Shown here: piece by piece, positions 42,665 through 51,976 of the stretch | Numbering within the stretch: the first letter of the stretch is position 1 | How the letters are laid out: the number at the start of each line of letters is the position of its first letter | Source of the DNA: an uncultured Sphingomonadales bacterium | GTDB taxonomy: Bacteria; Pseudomonadota; Alphaproteobacteria; Sphingomonadales; Sphingomonadaceae | Reading direction: 5' to 3' | Assembly: GCA_903832325.1 (NCBI GenBank) | Contig: CAILBC010000022.1 | Location: 248,001-312,000 of the forward strand | DNA: 64,000 nucleotides | Position numbers and translations under genes: made by a program | The notes under the pieces: generated by a model | What the model saw: only the letters and a program-made list of their open reading frames with translations | What the model was told of the DNA's origin: nothing | Database searches by the model: none

Positions 42665-44088
42665 TCATAAAACGCAATCGCCGTGGCCTTGCCGCTGCGC
42701 TGGTGTCGCTGCTGCTCACCGCTTGCGCCGGTGCCGGACCCTATCATGCGCCCGCGCTGCCACTGGCGCCGCAGTGGAATGCCGCCAATGCGGTGCCGCG
42801 CGCGCCGGATCAAGCCGGCCCAACGCCCTGGTGGCACGATTTTGGCGATGCGGCGCTTGACCGGCTGATCGCGGCGGGGCTGGCCGACAATCCCGACATG
42901 GCCGCCGCGCTGGCCCGCGTGGATCAGGCGCGGGCAGCCGCGCGCATGGCGCATGCGGCCGAACTGCCCTCGGCCCAGGTGCAGGGATCGCTGGCGCGGC
43001 AACGCCAATCGGTCGACAGCGGGCTGGGGCAGCTGACGCGCTATGTCCCGTCGCTGTCGCGCGTGCAGAACCAGGGCGAAATCGGCCTGGGCGCAAGCTG
43101 GGACATCGATTTCGCCGGCGGGCTGGCTGCACAAAGTCGCGGCGCGGGCGCCAATGCCGATGCGGCGGGCGCGGGCGTTGCGGCCGCGCGGCTGGCAATC
43201 GCGGCTGAAATTGCCGATGCCTATCTGGTTTGGCGCAGCGCGCGCGCCGATCTGGCGCTACTGCAGCACCAGCGCGATCTTGTGGCCGAACAGGCGCGCA
43301 TTGTCGGCGCGCGGGTGGCCAGCGGTGATGCCGCGCGGCGCGATGATGACGATGCCGCCGTGGCGTTGCTGGCAATCGAGGCCGTGCTGCCCGATGCCGC
43401 CACCGCCGTTGCCACCACGCGCAATCGCATCGCCATCCTGACCGGGCGCCCGGCGCAAAGCCGGCTGGCCGAACTCGACGGCATCGCCGCGACCGACCCC
43501 GTGCCCGCCGCCACAGACCCGGCCGCCGGCGTGCCCGCCGATCTGCTGCGCCGCCGCCCCGATCTGGTGGTGGCCGAGGCGCGGCTGCGCGCCAGCCACG
43601 CGCGGATCGGCGCGGCGCTGGCCGAATATTGGCCGCGGTTCAATCTGCAGGGGCTGTTCGGGTTTTCCAGCAATGCGCTGTCTTTGCTGGGCGGGGATTC
43701 GTCGAACGTGATCACTGGCGCGATCGGCTTGCGCTGGCGCCTGTTTGATTTTGGCCGGGTTGATGCCGAAGTGGCCGGCGCGCGCGGCGCCGAGCGAGAG
43801 GCGCTGGCCAGCTATCGCGGCAGTGTGCTGTCGGCCGGCGCCGATGTTGAAAACGCGTTTGTCGCGCTGGGCGCGGCGCGCCAGACGCTGGCGGCGCGCA
43901 CGGCCGCCGATGCCGCCGCCGCCGCCGCGCTCGATCGTGCCCGCGCCGCACAGCGCGCGGGCGAAACCAGCCGGATCGAGCTCGTGGTGGCGGAGGCCCG
44001 GCGGATCGATGCCGGCCGCGCGCTCGTCGCGGCGCGCGGCGCGCTGGCCCGCGCCGTGGTCGGCTGCCATCGCGCGCTTGGCGGATAG
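42661..44088 (+). CDS. NodT-family outer-membrane efflux lipoprotein of the RND pump
   Basis: The 475-residue product has a lipoprotein signal (RRGLAAALVSLLLTAC, lipobox LTAC), then YHAPALPLAPQWNAA and the two repeated outer-membrane-factor halves (WDIDFAGG; LLRRRPDLVVAEARLRASHA; WRLFDFGRVDAEVAGA). The gene overlaps the pump by 4 bases (ATGA). It completes a tripartite export complex. It is a different paralogue from the NodT gene at 28690-30129. Confidence 0.93.
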   Translation: MIIKRNRRGLAAALVSLLLTACAGAGPYHAPALPLAPQWNAANAVPRAPDQAGPTPWWHDFGDAALDRLIAAGLADNPDMAAALARVDQARAAARMAHAAELPSAQVQGSLARQRQSVDSGLGQLTRYVPSLSRVQNQGEIGLGASWDIDFAGGLAAQSRGAGANADAAGAGVAAARLAIAAEIADAYLVWRSARADLALLQHQRDLVAEQARIVGARVASGDAARRDDDDAAVALLAIEAVLPDAATAVATTRNRIAILTGRPAQSRLAELDGIAATDPVPAATDPAAGVPADLLRRRPDLVVAEARLRASHARIGAALAEYWPRFNLQGLFGFSSNALSLLGGDSSNVITGAIGLRWRLFDFGRVDAEVAGARGAEREALASYRGSVLSAGADVENAFVALGAARQTLAARTAADAAAAAALDRARAAQRAGETSRIELVVAEARRIDAGRALVAARGALARAVVGCHRALGG

Positions 44089-44264
44089 CAGGGCACCGGC
44101 CGCGCCGAAATCGCCCGGTTTCGGGACATCGGCATGGCCAAACCGGATTGTCGCCCCGGGTCAATCCATGGCATCGGTCCCTCAGAAACGTCCGCCGGCA
44201 CGTCGCCGGCCGCCAGGGTGCAGCATATCGGGTGCGGCCGGGATGTTCGCGGGGAAAAGACAAA

Positions 44265-45089
44265 GTGGCGCAGCCGGATCGCCATGTCATTGCGGTCTAC
44301 AGTCCCAAGGGCGGCGTGGGCAAAACCACGCTGGCGGTGGACATGGCGTGGCGCAGTGCCACGCTGGGATCGATGGACACGCTGCTGTGGGATCTCGATG
44401 CCCAGGGCGGCGCCGCGTTCCTGCTCGACATGCCGCACCGCAAGGCCGGCAATGTCGCGGGGATATTCCAGAAAGAGGGCAAGCCCGAACATCTGATCAG
44501 CCCCACCGCCTATCCCCGGCTCGATCTGCTGGGCGCGGATGATTCGCTGCGCACGCTGTCTTGGCAGCTGGCCCGGCTGGGGCGGCGCCAGCGCCTGGCA
44601 GAAATTACCGGACGGCTGCGGCGGCGCTATCGGCGGATCGTGCTCGATTGCCCGCCGTTGCAGAACGAAGTGAGCTATCAGGTCCTGCTTGCCGCCGATG
44701 TCGTGGTCGTGCCCTTGCCGCCTTCGCCGCTATCGACCCGCGCGCTGAAACTGATGATCCGCGATCTGAAATCGATATCCGGCCGCCACCCGCCGATCCT
44801 GCCGGTGCTGGCGCTTTACGACGGGCGGCGCCGCGAACACCAGGCCGCGCGCAACGGACGCATGGCCGGCTATCCGCTGGTGCCGATGTCGGCCGAAATC
44901 GAACGCACCGCGTTTCGCCGCGCGCCGATCGGCACGTTTGCCCCCGCAACGCCCGCGGCGCAGGCGCTGGACCGGCTGTGGCGCGGGGTGGAACGCAAAC
45001 TGCGCGAAGTCGATGAAGCCGGATCTGGCCAAGCCGAAGCCGACGACAACACGCTCGACCGCCTGGCTGGCTGGTTCAAGAAGGGCTGA
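44265..45089 (+). CDS. orphan ParA-family ATPase
   Basis: The 274-residue product has the deviant Walker A of ParA/MinD proteins (VYSPKGGVGKTTLAVDMAW at about 10-28), LLWDLDAQGGAAFLL (Walker A') and RIVLDCPPLQNEVSYQVLLA (Walker B). No ParB-like gene or centromere-like repeats are nearby. It may position some other cargo or be a relic. The GTG start at 44265 puts the P-loop in its usual place; an in-frame ATG at 44148 would add about 39 residues without homologous features. The end overlaps the convergent dioxygenase gene by 14 bases. Confidence 0.85.
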   Translation: MAQPDRHVIAVYSPKGGVGKTTLAVDMAWRSATLGSMDTLLWDLDAQGGAAFLLDMPHRKAGNVAGIFQKEGKPEHLISPTAYPRLDLLGADDSLRTLSWQLARLGRRQRLAEITGRLRRRYRRIVLDCPPLQNEVSYQVLLAADVVVVPLPPSPLSTRALKLMIRDLKSISGRHPPILPVLALYDGRRREHQAARNGRMAGYPLVPMSAEIERTAFRRAPIGTFAPATPAAQALDRLWRGVERKLREVDEAGSGQAEADDNTLDRLAGWFKKG

Positions 45090-45951
45090 GCGGCGCCGTT
45101 GCCAGGGCGCCATCGCCCAGACGGTCAAACCCGGTGGGCGTAATGTCCGCGCCGAACCGCCAGGCCGAAACCGTAATCCCGCCGCGCAGATCGTCCTGCG
45201 AATAGATGCAGGTGGCCGGGTCTGCGCCAGCAGCGCCCGCCGCAACCATCAGCGGGATCAGGTGATCTTCGCGTGGGTGGACCTGGCGCGCGGCAGGGGC
45301 CGTTTCCCATTCTTCCAGCGCGGCAATCCGCGCGGCGGGATCGTCCGACAGCAAAGTCCGGCGCAGCCAGCCATCAAAGGCGGCTGACGGCGCGGCCGCC
45401 TGGGCATTGAACACGCGCAAATTGTGATAGCTGAGCCCCGAGCCCAGGATCACCACACCTTCATCGCGCAATGGCGCGAGTGCCGCGCCCAGCGCCACAT
45501 GCGCCGCCGGATCATAGCCCAGCTTCATCGACAGGCTGACCACCGGCATGTCGGCATCGGGATAGATCGGCTGCATCATCGAAAAGGTGCCGTGGTCAAA
45601 CCCGCGCGACGGGTCGCTACCGATGGCAATGCCGGCCGCGCGGCCCAGTTCGACCACGCGCGCGGCAATGTCGGGCGATCCCGGTGCGGGATACCTGATC
45701 CGATAGGTGTGTTCGGGAAAGCCGTAATAATCATAGACCATGCCCGGCCTGGCGGCGGTCGAAACGATAAAGCCCGGTTCTTCCCAATGCCCCGAAACCG
45801 CAAGCACCGCGCGCGGCCGCTCCGGCAATTGCGCCGGAAGCGCCTGCAACGACGCCTCCAGCCAGTCAAAGCCGCGCCGGAATTCGCCATCCAGCCAGGG
45901 CCAGGGGCCACCGCCGTGCGACAGGAAGAAAACGGGTTGGCGTGTGGTCAT
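45076..45951 (-). CDS. DODA-type extradiol aromatic ring-opening dioxygenase
   Basis: The 291-residue product is a LigB-superfamily protein of the 4,5-DOPA dioxygenase (YgiD) type. It has FFLSHGGGPWPWLDGEF at the N-terminus, AVSGHWEEPGF, YDYYGFPEHTYRIRYPAPG, GFDHGTFSMM and GSGLSYHNLR, each carrying expected metal-ligand or active-site His residues. It should open catechol-type rings using non-heme iron or zinc. The start at 45951 gives the canonical N-terminus. It is convergent with the ParA gene. Confidence 0.9.
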   Translation of the reverse strand: MTTRQPVFFLSHGGGPWPWLDGEFRRGFDWLEASLQALPAQLPERPRAVLAVSGHWEEPGFIVSTAARPGMVYDYYGFPEHTYRIRYPAPGSPDIAARVVELGRAAGIAIGSDPSRGFDHGTFSMMQPIYPDADMPVVSLSMKLGYDPAAHVALGAALAPLRDEGVVILGSGLSYHNLRVFNAQAAAPSAAFDGWLRRTLLSDDPAARIAALEEWETAPAARQVHPREDHLIPLMVAAGAAGADPATCIYSQDDLRGGITVSAWRFGADITPTGFDRLGDGALATAPLSPS

Positions 45952-46240
45952 GGTTCGGTTCCCGCAAAGGTCAGGACTGAAACATAGCCCAGGCGCTGAT
46001 TGCGTGGCAGCCGGAAAGTCTGGGACGCTGCTGTTCGAAAAAATCGCAGGAACCGGCATTCATGGCCAATCGGTAATGATCTGCTCACCCCCTGTTTGCC
46101 GGCGCGCCCCTATCGCACCAGACGACGGTGGGCAGTCGGGGGCGAGCTGCAACGTGACGGTCCCCTGTTCCAGTTCCATCCCGGCTGTCCATCGTCACCC
46201 GGTACGGCTATAGGCGGTTCAGTTCAAACCGGGGTACGCA

Positions 46241-49200
46241 GTGCAACGTCCGATTTTCTTTGATCCGACCGGCCGTCGACGCCGCTGGACCCGCCGCGCG
46301 CTGTTTGCCGGAATTGCCCTGCTGATCCTGACGGCGCTGGCCTTTGCCACCACCGTGGCCACGGTGCCGGTTTCGCAACCGCTGAAGCTGGGGTTTGAAC
46401 GCCCCCAGCCGCTGCCGTTGCGCACCCAGGTCGGACGCCTGTCGCGCCGGCTCAGCACGCTGTTCGGCCGTCACCCGGTGCGCGCCGCGCGCGCTTCGGA
46501 AAACCTGACAGTGGGTTTCTACACCCCGTTCGGCGAAGGCGCGGTGGAAAGCCTGAAGCGCAAGGCGGCCGGTCTCGACTGGGTTGCCCCCACGCTGATG
46601 TCGCTGGATCCAAAGGGCAATTTCACCGCCACCGACGATACCCGCATGCGTCGCATCCTGGCGGGGCAGATCCACCGCCCGCTGGTCGTCGATGTGTTGC
46701 AAAACGCCTCCAGCGGGGTGTGGGACGGCGCCGGCACCAGCCGCGCGCTTGCCAATCCGGCGCAGCGCGCGACGATCGTGCGCGAAATCGATGATGCGCT
46801 CGATGCCAACGGCGATGCCGGGGTGATGGTCGATTTCGAAAACCTGCCGCCCGAAGGCGTGGCGAACCTGTTGCGCTTTATCGGTGAATTGCACGCGCGG
46901 CTGGCGCCAAAGCACCGGCTGGTTTCGGTCACCGTGCCGATCGACGACGAAACCTGGAGCCCGCGCGCCTTTGCCGCGGTGGCCGACAAAGTCGTGCTGA
47001 TGGCCTATGACGAACATTACATGACCGGAACGCCCGGGCCGATCGCATCGAACAACTGGTTTGTCAGCCATGTCAGCGATGCGCTGAAGGGTGTGCCGGC
47101 AAACAAGGTGATCATGGCGCTGGGCAGCTATGCCTATGATTGGCATGGCGGCGCGGCCGACCCGCTGACCATCGAAGAAGCCTGGTTGTCGGCACTCGAT
47201 TCGGGCACCCGGCCAACCTGGGACAAATCCAGCGGCAACGCCGGTTTCGCCTTTGACGATGACAACGACGCCAATCCGGCCACGCCCGGCGTGCGCCACG
47301 ATGTGTGGATGATCGATGCCGCAGCCAGCTGGAACCAGATGCAGGTGCTGCGCCAACTGGGCGTGGGTTCGGTGGCGCTGTGGCGGCTGGGGTCGGAAGA
47401 TCCGGGATTCTGGATTGCGCTCGATAACTGGCGCAAGGGCGGCACGCGGGCCAATCTGGGCCCCCTGCACGAACTGACCAATGTCGATATCGAAGGCAAT
47501 GGCGAAATCCTGCGCGTCGATGCCGTGCCGCAGGGCGGTTCGCGGTCGTTGACGTATGACCAGCATTCGGCGCTGATCGTCAACGAAACCTATGACCAGC
47601 TGCCCATGCCCTATGTCGTGCGCCGGACCGGCGACCGGCCAAAGCAGATCGCGCTGACGTTCGACGATGGCCCCGATCCCAAATATACCAGGCAAATTCT
47701 CGATATTCTGGAACGCTATCACGCGCCGGCAACGTTTTTCGTGATCGGCGAAAACGGCGTGGAAAATCGCGGCCTGCTGCAGCGGATCATCGCCGGCGGG
47801 TCGGAAATCGGCAACCACAGCTATACCCACCCCAATCTCGCCGATGTCAGCGAAACCGGCATCCGGCTGGAACTGAACGCCACGCAGCGGCTGATCGAGG
47901 CCTATACCGGCCGGTCCACCCGCCTGTTCCGCGCGCCCTATTTCGGGGACGCGGAACCGACCACGCCCGATGAACTGGGCCCCGCGCTGATCGCGCAGCA
48001 ACAGGGCTATTCGATTGTCGGGCTGCATGGCGATCCGGGCGACTGGCAGAAACGCACGGCCGATGACATCTTTCAACGCACGATCGCCGCGATTGAACAG
48101 GCGACGCCCGACCGCACGGTGAATGTGGTGCTGCTCCACGATGGCGGCGGCGATCGCAGCCAGACCGTGGCGGCGCTGCCGCGAATCATCGAAAAGCTGC
48201 GCGCCGATGGCTATGCGCTGGTTCCGGCATCGCAACTGGCCGGGCTCGATCGCGATGCGGTCATGCCAAAGGTAGAGGGCTGGGATCTGGTCGCGGTGCG
48301 GCTGGACGTGGGGATTTTCGTGGTTCTGGCCGGGCTGCTGTCGGGGCTGAACTGGATGTTCTTCTTTGCCATCGCGCTGGGCGTGATCCGCGCGCTGGGC
48401 TTGACCGGGCTTGCCCTGCTTGCCGATCGCGATCCCGACATGCGCCCCCCGGCCGAACCCGAAGGCGCGCCCTGGCGGCCGCTCGTTTCGGTGATCATCC
48501 CCGCCTATAACGAAGAACGCGTGATCGAATCCTCGATCCACCGCATTCTGGCCAGCGACTATCACCCGATGGAAGTGATCGTCGCCGATGACGGATCAAA
48601 GGACCGCACCAGCGAATTCGTTGCCGCCGCATTCGGCACCGATCCGCGCGTGCGGCTGATGACCATGGTCAATGGCGGCAAAGCCAACGCGCTGAACCGG
48701 GCGCTGGCCGTCGCGCAGGGCGAAATCATCGTTGCGCTCGATGCCGATACCCAGTTCGAAACGACCACGATCACCCGGCTGGTGCGCTGGTTCCGGAAAG
48801 AGAACATCGGCGCGGTCGCGGGCAATGCCAAAGTGGGCAACCGGGTCAATCTGGTAACCCGCTGGCAGGGTATCGAATATGTCACCGCGCAAAACATCGA
48901 ACGCCGCGCGCTGACCCAGTTCGATGCGATCATGGTGGTGCCGGGCGCGGTGGGCGCCTGGCGCCGGTCTGCGCTCGACGATGTTGGCGGCTATCCCGAA
49001 GACACGCTGGCCGAAGACCAGGATCTGACCATCGCCATTCAGCGCCACGGCTGGAAAATCGCCTATGACGAAGATGCTGTGGCCTGGACCGAAGCGCCCG
49101 AAACGCTGCGCGCACTGGGCAAACAGCGGTTCCGCTGGGCCTTTGGCACATTGCAGTGCCTGTGGAAGCACCGGTCGGTGCTGAATGCGCGTTCGCCGTC

Positions 49201-49606
49201 GGGGCTGGCCTTTGTGGGCATGCCGCAGGCCTGGCTGTTCCAGATCGTGTTCGCGATGATTTCGCCGCTGATCGATCTGGCGCTGGGGGTATCGATCATC
49301 GGCACTGCGGTGCGGGTGATGCAGCACGGCTGGGCCCAGACCCAGACCGACGTGCTGCGCATGGCGATCTACTGGATCGGTTTTACGACGATCGATGTCG
49401 TCTGCGGCTGGATCGCCTATCGGCTTGATGTGCGCGAAAAACGCTATCCCGCGCTGCTGCTGCTGTCGCAACGGTTCGTCTATCGCCAGCTGATGTATGG
49501 CGTGGTGATCCGCGCGGTGGGTGCGGCAATGTCGGGGCTGGGCATCGGCTGGGGCAAGCTGGAACGGACCGGGCGGGTCAACACCCAGCAAACGCCAGGG
49601 GCCTGA
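46241..49606 (+). CDS. trifunctional GH18-like / polysaccharide deacetylase / glycosyltransferase 2 protein
   Basis: The 1121-residue membrane protein has three enzyme domains. After an N-terminal helix (about 18-40), residues about 85-410 are GH18-like (VMVDFENLPPEG, catalytic Glu200). Residues about 465-690 are a NodB deacetylase (TFDDGPD with D475/D476; HSYTHP with H526/H530). Following helices at about 690-740, residues about 770-1010 are a GT2 synthase (D783, D834/D836, E925-D-Q-D928, QRFRW at 962-966). More membrane helices end the protein. The set suggests a beta-linked GlcNAc-type polysaccharide that is polymerised, deacetylated and trimmed by one chain. Confidence 0.92.
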   Translation: MQRPIFFDPTGRRRRWTRRALFAGIALLILTALAFATTVATVPVSQPLKLGFERPQPLPLRTQVGRLSRRLSTLFGRHPVRAARASENLTVGFYTPFGEGAVESLKRKAAGLDWVAPTLMSLDPKGNFTATDDTRMRRILAGQIHRPLVVDVLQNASSGVWDGAGTSRALANPAQRATIVREIDDALDANGDAGVMVDFENLPPEGVANLLRFIGELHARLAPKHRLVSVTVPIDDETWSPRAFAAVADKVVLMAYDEHYMTGTPGPIASNNWFVSHVSDALKGVPANKVIMALGSYAYDWHGGAADPLTIEEAWLSALDSGTRPTWDKSSGNAGFAFDDDNDANPATPGVRHDVWMIDAAASWNQMQVLRQLGVGSVALWRLGSEDPGFWIALDNWRKGGTRANLGPLHELTNVDIEGNGEILRVDAVPQGGSRSLTYDQHSALIVNETYDQLPMPYVVRRTGDRPKQIALTFDDGPDPKYTRQILDILERYHAPATFFVIGENGVENRGLLQRIIAGGSEIGNHSYTHPNLADVSETGIRLELNATQRLIEAYTGRSTRLFRAPYFGDAEPTTPDELGPALIAQQQGYSIVGLHGDPGDWQKRTADDIFQRTIAAIEQATPDRTVNVVLLHDGGGDRSQTVAALPRIIEKLRADGYALVPASQLAGLDRDAVMPKVEGWDLVAVRLDVGIFVVLAGLLSGLNWMFFFAIALGVIRALGLTGLALLADRDPDMRPPAEPEGAPWRPLVSVIIPAYNEERVIESSIHRILASDYHPMEVIVADDGSKDRTSEFVAAAFGTDPRVRLMTMVNGGKANALNRALAVAQGEIIVALDADTQFETTTITRLVRWFRKENIGAVAGNAKVGNRVNLVTRWQGIEYVTAQNIERRALTQFDAIMVVPGAVGAWRRSALDDVGGYPEDTLAEDQDLTIAIQRHGWKIAYDEDAVAWTEAPETLRALGKQRFRWAFGTLQCLWKHRSVLNARSPSGLAFVGMPQAWLFQIVFAMISPLIDLALGVSIIGTAVRVMQHGWAQTQTDVLRMAIYWIGFTTIDVVCGWIAYRLDVREKRYPALLLLSQRFVYRQLMYGVVIRAVGAAMSGLGIGWGKLERTGRVNTQQTPGA

Positions 49607-49633
49607 TTCTTTCGAAACCTGATTCTTTCGAGA
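49602..49633. repeat. 16-bp tandem repeat x2 over the glycosyltransferase stop
   Basis: cctgattctttcgaaa and cctgattctttcgaga, head to tail. The TGA stop of the trifunctional gene lies in the first unit. Confidence 0.92.
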
Positions 49634-49658
49634 TCTGGCCCTCTTGAAAATCGGGGAT

Positions 49659-51077
49659 TCAGGCCGGCAGGCGCAGCGTTGCCAGCAGGCCGCGCATGCC
49701 GGTGCCGGCGCCCACAGCGTCCGACAGCAGCAGATCGCCGCCGTGCAGCCGGGCAACCGCCTTGACCATGGTCAGCCCCAGCCCGCCGCCGGGCAGCGTG
49801 CGCGCATTGTCCAGCCGCACAAAGCGTTCCATCGCCCGATTGCGGCTTTGCTCGGGGATGCCCGGGCCATCATCGCTGACGGCGATTTCGGCCCAGCCCG
49901 GCCCTGTCGTCGTGCTGAGCAGAACGGCGTGCGCGCCATATTTCAGCGCATTGTCGATCAGATTGGCAATCGCGCGCGACAGCAGTTCACGATCGGCCAC
50001 CACCGTCGCCGGGGCCAGCCGGGTGTGCAACAGCACGCCTGATTGTTCGGCCAGCGGCTCATACAATTCGGCCATGTCCTGCACCACGGCAGCCAGATCG
50101 ATCGGTGCGCGCTGGTCGGCCACCGCGCCGCCTTCCAGCCGGGTGATCTCGATCGCGGTATCGAGCATGCGGCGCAGGCCATCGGCGTTTTCGCGCGCGG
50201 CGTGCAACGCCTCCACCGCGCCGGGTTCGTCCACCCGGTCAAGCGCGGTGTCAATCGCTGCCGAAAGCCGCGCCACCGGCGATCGCAGATCATGCGCCAG
50301 CGACACCGACACCGCACCCAGTTCCGACACCAGCGTGTCGATCCGGTCGGCCATGCGGTTCATCTGCACGCGCAAATGGTCAAACCCGTCGCCGCTGCGG
50401 CTTTCGGGCAGGCGCGCGCCGAAATTGCCCGAGGCAAACTGTTCCGCCGTCTGTGCGATGGCAAAGGTGCGCCGGCTGATTTCCAACCCCAGCAGCAGCG
50501 CGCTGGCCAGCGCCAGCGCCACCGCAACCAGAATGGTAAGGCCTGCCGCCGTGGCAAAGGCCAGATTGAACCGGCGTTCGGTGGCGCCCATCACCCCAAC
50601 GATCAGGCGTTCGCCATCCGACATCTGCCCGGCAATCGCCATGCCCTCGATATCGGGAATGTCGGGCCCCAGATGGACCATCACCGGGCGCGGGTTCGGC
50701 GCCACGGGCAGTTGCGGGGCGCGCGCAAGGTTGCTCAGCAGCGGGTTCGGCCCGCCGGTCAACGCGATGAACACGGTGGGATCGGCGGCGCTGCCCTGCT
50801 GGCGCACAATCATCTGCGCCAGCGCCGGCCGGCCGCCCTGCAAGTATGTCGCGAGCAGATCGTCGCGCACATCGAGCACCTGGCGCACACGATCGGCGCG
50901 CACCACATCGAGCATCTGGCCGCGCAGAAAGAAGATCGCCCCGGCGCTGGACATCAGCTGCAGCACAAAGACCCCGGCGACCAGCAGCAGCATTGTCGAC
51001 GACATCCGGCGCGGCGGGCGCGCGGCGCGCGCGGGGGCATCCGTTCGGCTGAAAAACGGCCTGTCAGTGCGTGTCAC
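49659..51077 (-). CDS. sensor histidine kinase
   Basis: The 472-residue inner-membrane kinase has helix 1 at about 26-50, a periplasmic sensor region of about 120 residues, helix 2 at about 180-202 (LTILVAVALALASALLLG), HAMP, and a HisKA box with the phospho-His in SLAHDLRSPVARL. The HATPase domain follows, with IDNALKYG (N box), DDGPGIP (G1) and GGGLGLTMVKAV (G2). The response-regulator gene lies 6 bases upstream on the same strand, a standard pair. The signal is unknown. Confidence 0.93.
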   Translation of the reverse strand: MTRTDRPFFSRTDAPARAARPPRRMSSTMLLLVAGVFVLQLMSSAGAIFFLRGQMLDVVRADRVRQVLDVRDDLLATYLQGGRPALAQMIVRQQGSAADPTVFIALTGGPNPLLSNLARAPQLPVAPNPRPVMVHLGPDIPDIEGMAIAGQMSDGERLIVGVMGATERRFNLAFATAAGLTILVAVALALASALLLGLEISRRTFAIAQTAEQFASGNFGARLPESRSGDGFDHLRVQMNRMADRIDTLVSELGAVSVSLAHDLRSPVARLSAAIDTALDRVDEPGAVEALHAARENADGLRRMLDTAIEITRLEGGAVADQRAPIDLAAVVQDMAELYEPLAEQSGVLLHTRLAPATVVADRELLSRAIANLIDNALKYGAHAVLLSTTTGPGWAEIAVSDDGPGIPEQSRNRAMERFVRLDNARTLPGGGLGLTMVKAVARLHGGDLLLSDAVGAGTGMRGLLATLRLPA

Positions 51078-51083
51078 CGCTGC

Positions 51084-51770
51084 TCAATCCACCGCCAGCC
51101 GGTACCCCGCACCGCGCACGGTGTGAAACAGCACGCGATCTTCGCCATCGTCGATCTTGCGCCGCAGCCGGCTGATATGCACGTCGATCACATTGGTGCC
51201 AGGGTCGAAATGATAATCCCACACCGCCTCGAGCAGCATTGTGCGCGTCACGACTTCGCCCTGGTGCTGCATCATGTATTCCAGCAGGCGGAATTCGCGC
51301 GGTTGCAGCACGATCTTGCGCGTGCCGCGCCGCACCGCGCGGGTCAGCCGGTCCAGTTCCAGCGTGTCGCAGCGCAACAGGGTATCCTGCACCCGGGTCA
51401 CCCCGCTGCGCCGCCGCGCCAGGGCCTGAACCCGTGCCAGCAGTTCCGCAAACGAGAACGGTTTGCCCAGATAATCGTCGGCGCCCGCGGTCAGCCCCGA
51501 AACCCGATCATCGGTGCTGCCCAGGGCGGACAGCATCAGCACCGGCGTATCGACTTCGGCCGCGCGCATCGCCTTCAGCACGGTCAGCCCGTCCATCGCC
51601 GGCAACATGCGATCAAGCACGACCACATCGAACTGGCTGTCGGTGGCCATGAACAGGCCATCGCGGCCATTATCGGCGCGATCGACCACGAAGCCTTCCT
51701 GATCGAGCCCGCGCGCAATGTAATCGGCAATCTGGCTGTCATCTTCAACCAGCAGAATTCGTGCTGACAC
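51084..51770 (-). CDS. OmpR-family response regulator
   Basis: The 228-residue product has a receiver domain (ILLVEDDSQIADYIARGL; phospho-Asp in VVVLDRMLPAMDG; LGKPFSFAELLAR) and a winged-helix C-terminus (LQPREFRLLEYMMQHQGEVV; VWDYHFDPGTNVIDVHISRL; VRGAGYRL). The GTG at 51770 gives the normal length. It is partner of the histidine kinase that follows. The upstream region (51771-51976) contains a 17-bp tandem repeat. Confidence 0.92.
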   Translation of the reverse strand: MSARILLVEDDSQIADYIARGLDQEGFVVDRADNGRDGLFMATDSQFDVVVLDRMLPAMDGLTVLKAMRAAEVDTPVLMLSALGSTDDRVSGLTAGADDYLGKPFSFAELLARVQALARRRSGVTRVQDTLLRCDTLELDRLTRAVRRGTRKIVLQPREFRLLEYMMQHQGEVVTRTMLLEAVWDYHFDPGTNVIDVHISRLRRKIDDGEDRVLFHTVRGAGYRLAVD

Positions 51771-51906
51771 GCTGTGTGCTTCCCGTTCGCTTGTGTGGCC
51801 CACCCGGCCAGATCCTGCCTGCCAGATCCGGCTTATTGGCCGCCCCGGCAGGGCGGCGCGCGCCTTGGTGTCCCCATGTGGAGCACCATGCCCCTGCGGT
51901 GCCCTT

Positions 51907-51940
51907 CCGGCAAGAGGTTTGGGCCGGCAAGAGGTTTGGG
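51907..51940. repeat. 17-bp tandem repeat x2, intergenic
   Basis: Two perfect copies of ccggcaagaggtttggg upstream of the response-regulator gene. A degenerate third gtttggg lies at 51951-51957. Confidence 0.95.
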
Positions 51941-51976
51941 CCCGCACTCGGTTTGGGCGCAAATACCGCAGGCGGA

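Noticed and set aside
46208..48565. 785-codon minus-strand frame opposite the trifunctional polysaccharide gene
   Set aside because: All conserved catalytic motifs are on the plus strand in this region.
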